NCBI GenBank assembly: GCA_028819565.1
Contig: JAPPLD010000020.1
Span: 1-32,098, forward strand
Origin: Gammaproteobacteria bacterium
GTDB taxonomy: Bacteria > Pseudomonadota > Gammaproteobacteria > Poriferisulfidales > Poriferisulfidaceae
Direction: 5' to 3'
DNA: 32,098 bases
This document shows positions 30,797 through 32,098 of the stretch, one piece after another (positions within the stretch are counted from its first letter, which is position 1; every line of letters begins with the position of its first letter). A program made the translations under genes and the position numbers. The notes under the pieces were generated by a model that worked only from the letters and a program-made list of their open reading frames with translations, was not told the DNA's origin and ran no database searches.

Positions 30797-30828
30797 AGGG
30801 CCGAACCACCGGAGCGGTTCGGCTCACC
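30797..30828. terminator. Shared hairpin between convergent ilvA and the H1-like gene
   Basis: GCCGAACC (30800-30807) and GGTTCGGC (30816-30823) form a perfect 8-bp stem with an eight-base loop. Short flanking GAG/CTC and GGG/CCC matches extend it. It could stop transcription from both sides. No T-run is adjacent on either strand, so its efficiency is uncertain. Confidence 0.5.
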
Positions 30829-30832
30829 CTGC

Positions 30833-31336
30833 TTATCTTTTCTTCTTCGCTGTCCTGCGCTTGGCGGCCTTCTTTTTGGCCGTCTTGCGTTTGGCGACTT
30901 TCTTTTTCGCGGTCTTCCGCTTTACAACTTTCTTTTTCGCCGCCTTGCGCGGTGCAGCCTTCTTTTTGGCCGTCTTGCGCTTCGCGACCTTTTTCTTTGC
31001 GGTCTTCCGCTTCACGGCTTTCTTCTTGGCAACCTTCTTTTTCGCGGCCTTACGTTTCACGGCTTTCTTCTTCGTCGTCCTGCGCGGTGCTGCTTTCTTC
31101 TTGGCGGTCTTGCGCTTCGCGACCTTCTTCTTCGCGGTTTTCCGCTTTACGGCTTTCTTCTTGGCAACTTTTTTCTTTGCCGTCTTGCGTTTAGTGACTT
31201 TCTTTTTGGCCACTTTCCGCTTGGCGGCTCTTGCCGGGGCTTTTTTCTTTGCTACTTTCCGTTTGGGGGCGCGTTTCGCACTGGCCTTTTTCTTCGCTGT
31301 GCTGCGCTTTTTCTTCGTTGAACGTTTGACAGCCAC
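30833..31336 (-). CDS. Lysine/alanine-rich histone H1-like DNA-binding protein
   Basis: This 167-residue protein is made almost entirely of Lys, Ala, Arg, Val and Thr. A ten-residue pattern (K-R-K-T-A-K-K-K-V-A and variants) runs through most of it. It resembles the H1-like tail domains of bacterial AlgP/Hc1-type proteins, which bind DNA non-specifically and help compact the nucleoid. There is no folded domain. One 30-residue block (56-85) recurs identically at 101-130, with many silent base differences between the copies. The GTG start has GGAGG upstream. A 61-base inverted repeat lies in its leader. It sits between the 6S RNA and ilvA. A role in alginate control should not be inferred. Confidence 0.8.
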   Translation of the reverse strand: MAVKRSTKKKRSTAKKKASAKRAPKRKVAKKKAPARAAKRKVAKKKVTKRKTAKKKVAKKKAVKRKTAKKKVAKRKTAKKKAAPRRTTKKKAVKRKAAKKKVAKKKAVKRKTAKKKVAKRKTAKKKAAPRKAAKKKVVKRKTAKKKVAKRKTAKKKAAKRRTAKKKR

Positions 31337-31370
31337 GTGATCCTCCAGGTTGGTTTATGACAGACACAAA

Positions 31371-31434
31371 ATAAACGCTGGAGAGCCAGCTGTCATAGAA
31401 GACAACATTGATTCGTCACTCCAGCGTGTTTAGT
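31371..31434. repeat. Inverted repeat flanked by 8-bp direct repeats in the H1-like gene leader
   Basis: The left arm TAAACGCTGGAG (31372-31383) pairs with CTCCAGCG-TG-TTTA (31419-31432). The direct repeat GACACAAA stands outside each side at 31363-31370 and 31435-31442. It can form a long hairpin in the H1-like gene's leader RNA, or it may be a very small MITE-like insertion with a target duplication. Nothing is encoded between the arms. Confidence 0.45.
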
Positions 31435-31478
31435 GACACAAACCGGCATCTGGGCTCAAGCTGCCGTTTTGTGCGAAA

Positions 31479-31494
31479 CGGTGCTTGCGCACCG
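31479..31494 (-). terminator. Terminator-like hairpin after the 6S RNA
   Basis: CGGTGC and GCACCG form a perfect 6-bp stem with a four-base loop. On the minus strand it is followed by TTTCGCACAAAA, a weak T-run. It lies just beyond the 3' end of the 6S RNA and probably ends or processes it. Confidence 0.5.
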
Positions 31495-31510
31495 AGAAGA
31501 ATGTTCGGAA

Positions 31511-31707
31511 GGAAGGGCAGTGCACTCCGCCTGCCGTGAACCAGGACGTGACCTTGAACCGAAAGTTCAGGTGGGTCCCTAGGAAATGCCGTAGGCTTCC
31601 CGGACGAAAACGCCGGTAATGCGCAAAAGCATTTACGCGTCGGGTCCCGGTCAGTTGGAATAGGTTCACGGGTGTGCCTGGTGGAACAGGCGGAGGCACC
31701 GACTTCC
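31511..31707 (-). ncRNA. ssrS: 6S RNA
   Basis: The region just downstream of zapA has the expected 6S RNA structure, about 190-200 nt. The outer closing stem pairs the 5' segment containing GTGCCTCCGCCTG with the 3' segment CAGGCGGAGTGCAC, then GGAAG with CTTCC. Near the 3' half is the stem-loop CCTGAACTTTCGGTTCAAGG (minus strand of 31552-31571), closely matching the conserved 6S hairpin CCTTGAACC...GGTTCAAGG of E. coli. 6S RNA mimics an open promoter and binds sigma-70 RNA polymerase in stationary phase. The order zapA then ssrS is standard in Gammaproteobacteria. The usual following fau/ygfA gene is absent; an H1-like gene takes its place. Ends are approximate. Confidence 0.85.
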
Positions 31708-31731
31708 AATGATTCGTGGGGTTTCTCGCCG

Positions 31732-32040
31732 TCACGTCAGGTTCGCCTCCTCGACCCGGTCCAGTGCTTTCTGGACTCGTGCCGACAGCGCATCGATGCG
31801 TTCGAGCAGATGATCCGGCGTTCCCTTCGACAGGCGCAGGTATTCATGGCTCAGGTTCAGTGCCGTGACGACCGCAACGCGATCTATGCCGGCGGTGGCA
31901 TCGGCGTCGTGGACTTTCTGCACCTGGGCCTTCAGAAACTTGATGGCCTCGTCGAGGGATTTGCGCTGGTCGGGCGGACAACCGACTTCGTAGGTCTTCT
32001 TGAGAAGACGGAAGCCGACCTGTTCGGATTCTGCACTCAT
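31732..32040 (-). CDS. zapA: Cell-division protein ZapA
   Basis: ZapA is a small cytoplasmic protein that bundles FtsZ filaments at the Z-ring. The 102-residue protein shows the family N-terminal strand-turn pattern (VGFRLLKKTYEVGCPPDQRKSLDEAIKFL, with the conserved CPP) and a long C-terminal coiled-coil helix (VAVVTALNLSHEYLRL onward). Its ATG overlaps the stop of the preceding ZapB-like gene (ATGA), and the 6S RNA follows about 25 bases after its stop. This zapB-like/zapA/6S order supports the call. Confidence 0.92.
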   Translation of the reverse strand: MSAESEQVGFRLLKKTYEVGCPPDQRKSLDEAIKFLKAQVQKVHDADATAGIDRVAVVTALNLSHEYLRLSKGTPDHLLERIDALSARVQKALDRVEEANLT

Positions 32041-32098
32041 TGGAGTCTGCTGTACGGCTTGAGTTGCGCCAGCACCTGCTCGACGGCGGTGCGGGCCT
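32037..32098 (-). CDS. C-terminal end of a small ZapB-like coiled-coil protein (partial)
   Basis: The last 19 codons before a TGA that overlaps the zapA ATG read ARTAVEQVLAQLKPYSRLQ; the rest lies beyond the window. In many Gammaproteobacteria zapA is preceded by a short coiled-coil gene of the TIGR02449 (ZapB-like) type whose C-terminus has this helical R-x-x-V-E-x-x-L-x-x-L-K pattern. The identity rests mostly on position and this short match. Confidence 0.55.
   Translation of the reverse strand, partial: ARTAVEQVLAQLKPYSRLQ

Noticed and set aside
30833-31336. Tandem repeats read as a CRISPR-like array
   Set aside because: The repeats are in-frame codon-level repeats of a lysine-rich protein with no unique spacers.
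30861-31340. Phe/Ala-rich 159-codon frame antisense to the H1-like gene
   Set aside because: It is the mirror of Lys/Ala/Arg codons and looks like a fake membrane protein. The lysine-rich strand has a start with GGAGG and a known family type.
31430-31735. Minus-strand open frames of ~100 codons downstream of zapA
   Set aside because: The sequence folds as 6S RNA and the translations have no protein-like features.

Overview
The window looks like chromosomal DNA of a sulfur-oxidising gammaproteobacterium. It carries dissimilatory adenylylsulfate (APS) reductase aprBA, with no assimilatory sulfate genes in view. It also carries markers typical of Gammaproteobacteria: cmoA-cmoB, ampD, djlA, lptM-lysA, and zapA followed by a 6S RNA. 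A Chromatiales/Ectothiorhodospiraceae-like host is a reasonable guess, but the species cannot be named from this sequence. Most of the window is GC-rich and densely coding. About the first 4.9 kb is clearly more AT-rich and looks acquired.

Region 1 (1-5630) is an accessory, defence-type island. It holds a truncated PD-(D/E)xK nuclease fragment cut at the window edge by what may be the end of an IS256-like element. Next comes a 1198-residue protein joining an XRE helix-turn-helix, a restriction-endonuclease-like region and a STAND-type P-loop NTPase to a long helical tail. A doubtful small ORF and a Phd/VapC-type toxin-antitoxin pair with a good sigma-70 promoter follow.

Region 2 (5756-10658) holds argH, a carboxylesterase, and lptM-lysA. 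A TnpB-only mobile element (about 7908-9263) has landed between the divergent esterase and lptM-lysA genes. Its ends form imperfect inverted repeats of about 25 bp, flanked by an 8-bp direct repeat. This is unlike ordinary IS200/IS605 elements.

Region 3 (10693-14518) holds an unknown exported protein with a duplicated acidic tail motif, then aprB-aprA with a terminator, then a BolA-family gene.

Region 4 (14497-21620, all minus strand) is a tightly packed run. In transcription order it encodes a CPA2 cation/proton antiporter, PPi-dependent phosphofructokinase, CmoA, CmoB, a two-domain sulfurtransferase, a zinc-ribbon Nudix hydrolase, a degenerate receiver protein, an exported TPR protein and a small cupin-like protein. 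Most junctions are ATGA overlaps or very short gaps.

Region 5 (21720-30751) holds an orphan Phd-type antitoxin, an FMN-dependent alpha-hydroxy-acid dehydrogenase, ampD, convergent msrB, a 26-codon membrane peptide, and gshA coupled to an unknown gene, djlA and a fumarylacetoacetate-hydrolase-family gene. It ends with a leftward Rieske ferredoxin plus ferredoxin-NADP reductase pair, divergent from ilvA.

Region 6 (30752-32098) holds a shared hairpin, a lysine-rich histone H1-like protein, a small inverted-repeat structure flanked by 8-bp direct repeats, 6S RNA, zapA and the end of a ZapB-like gene.

The candidates most worth following up are the XRE-nuclease-STAND protein and the TnpB element with inverted-repeat ends.
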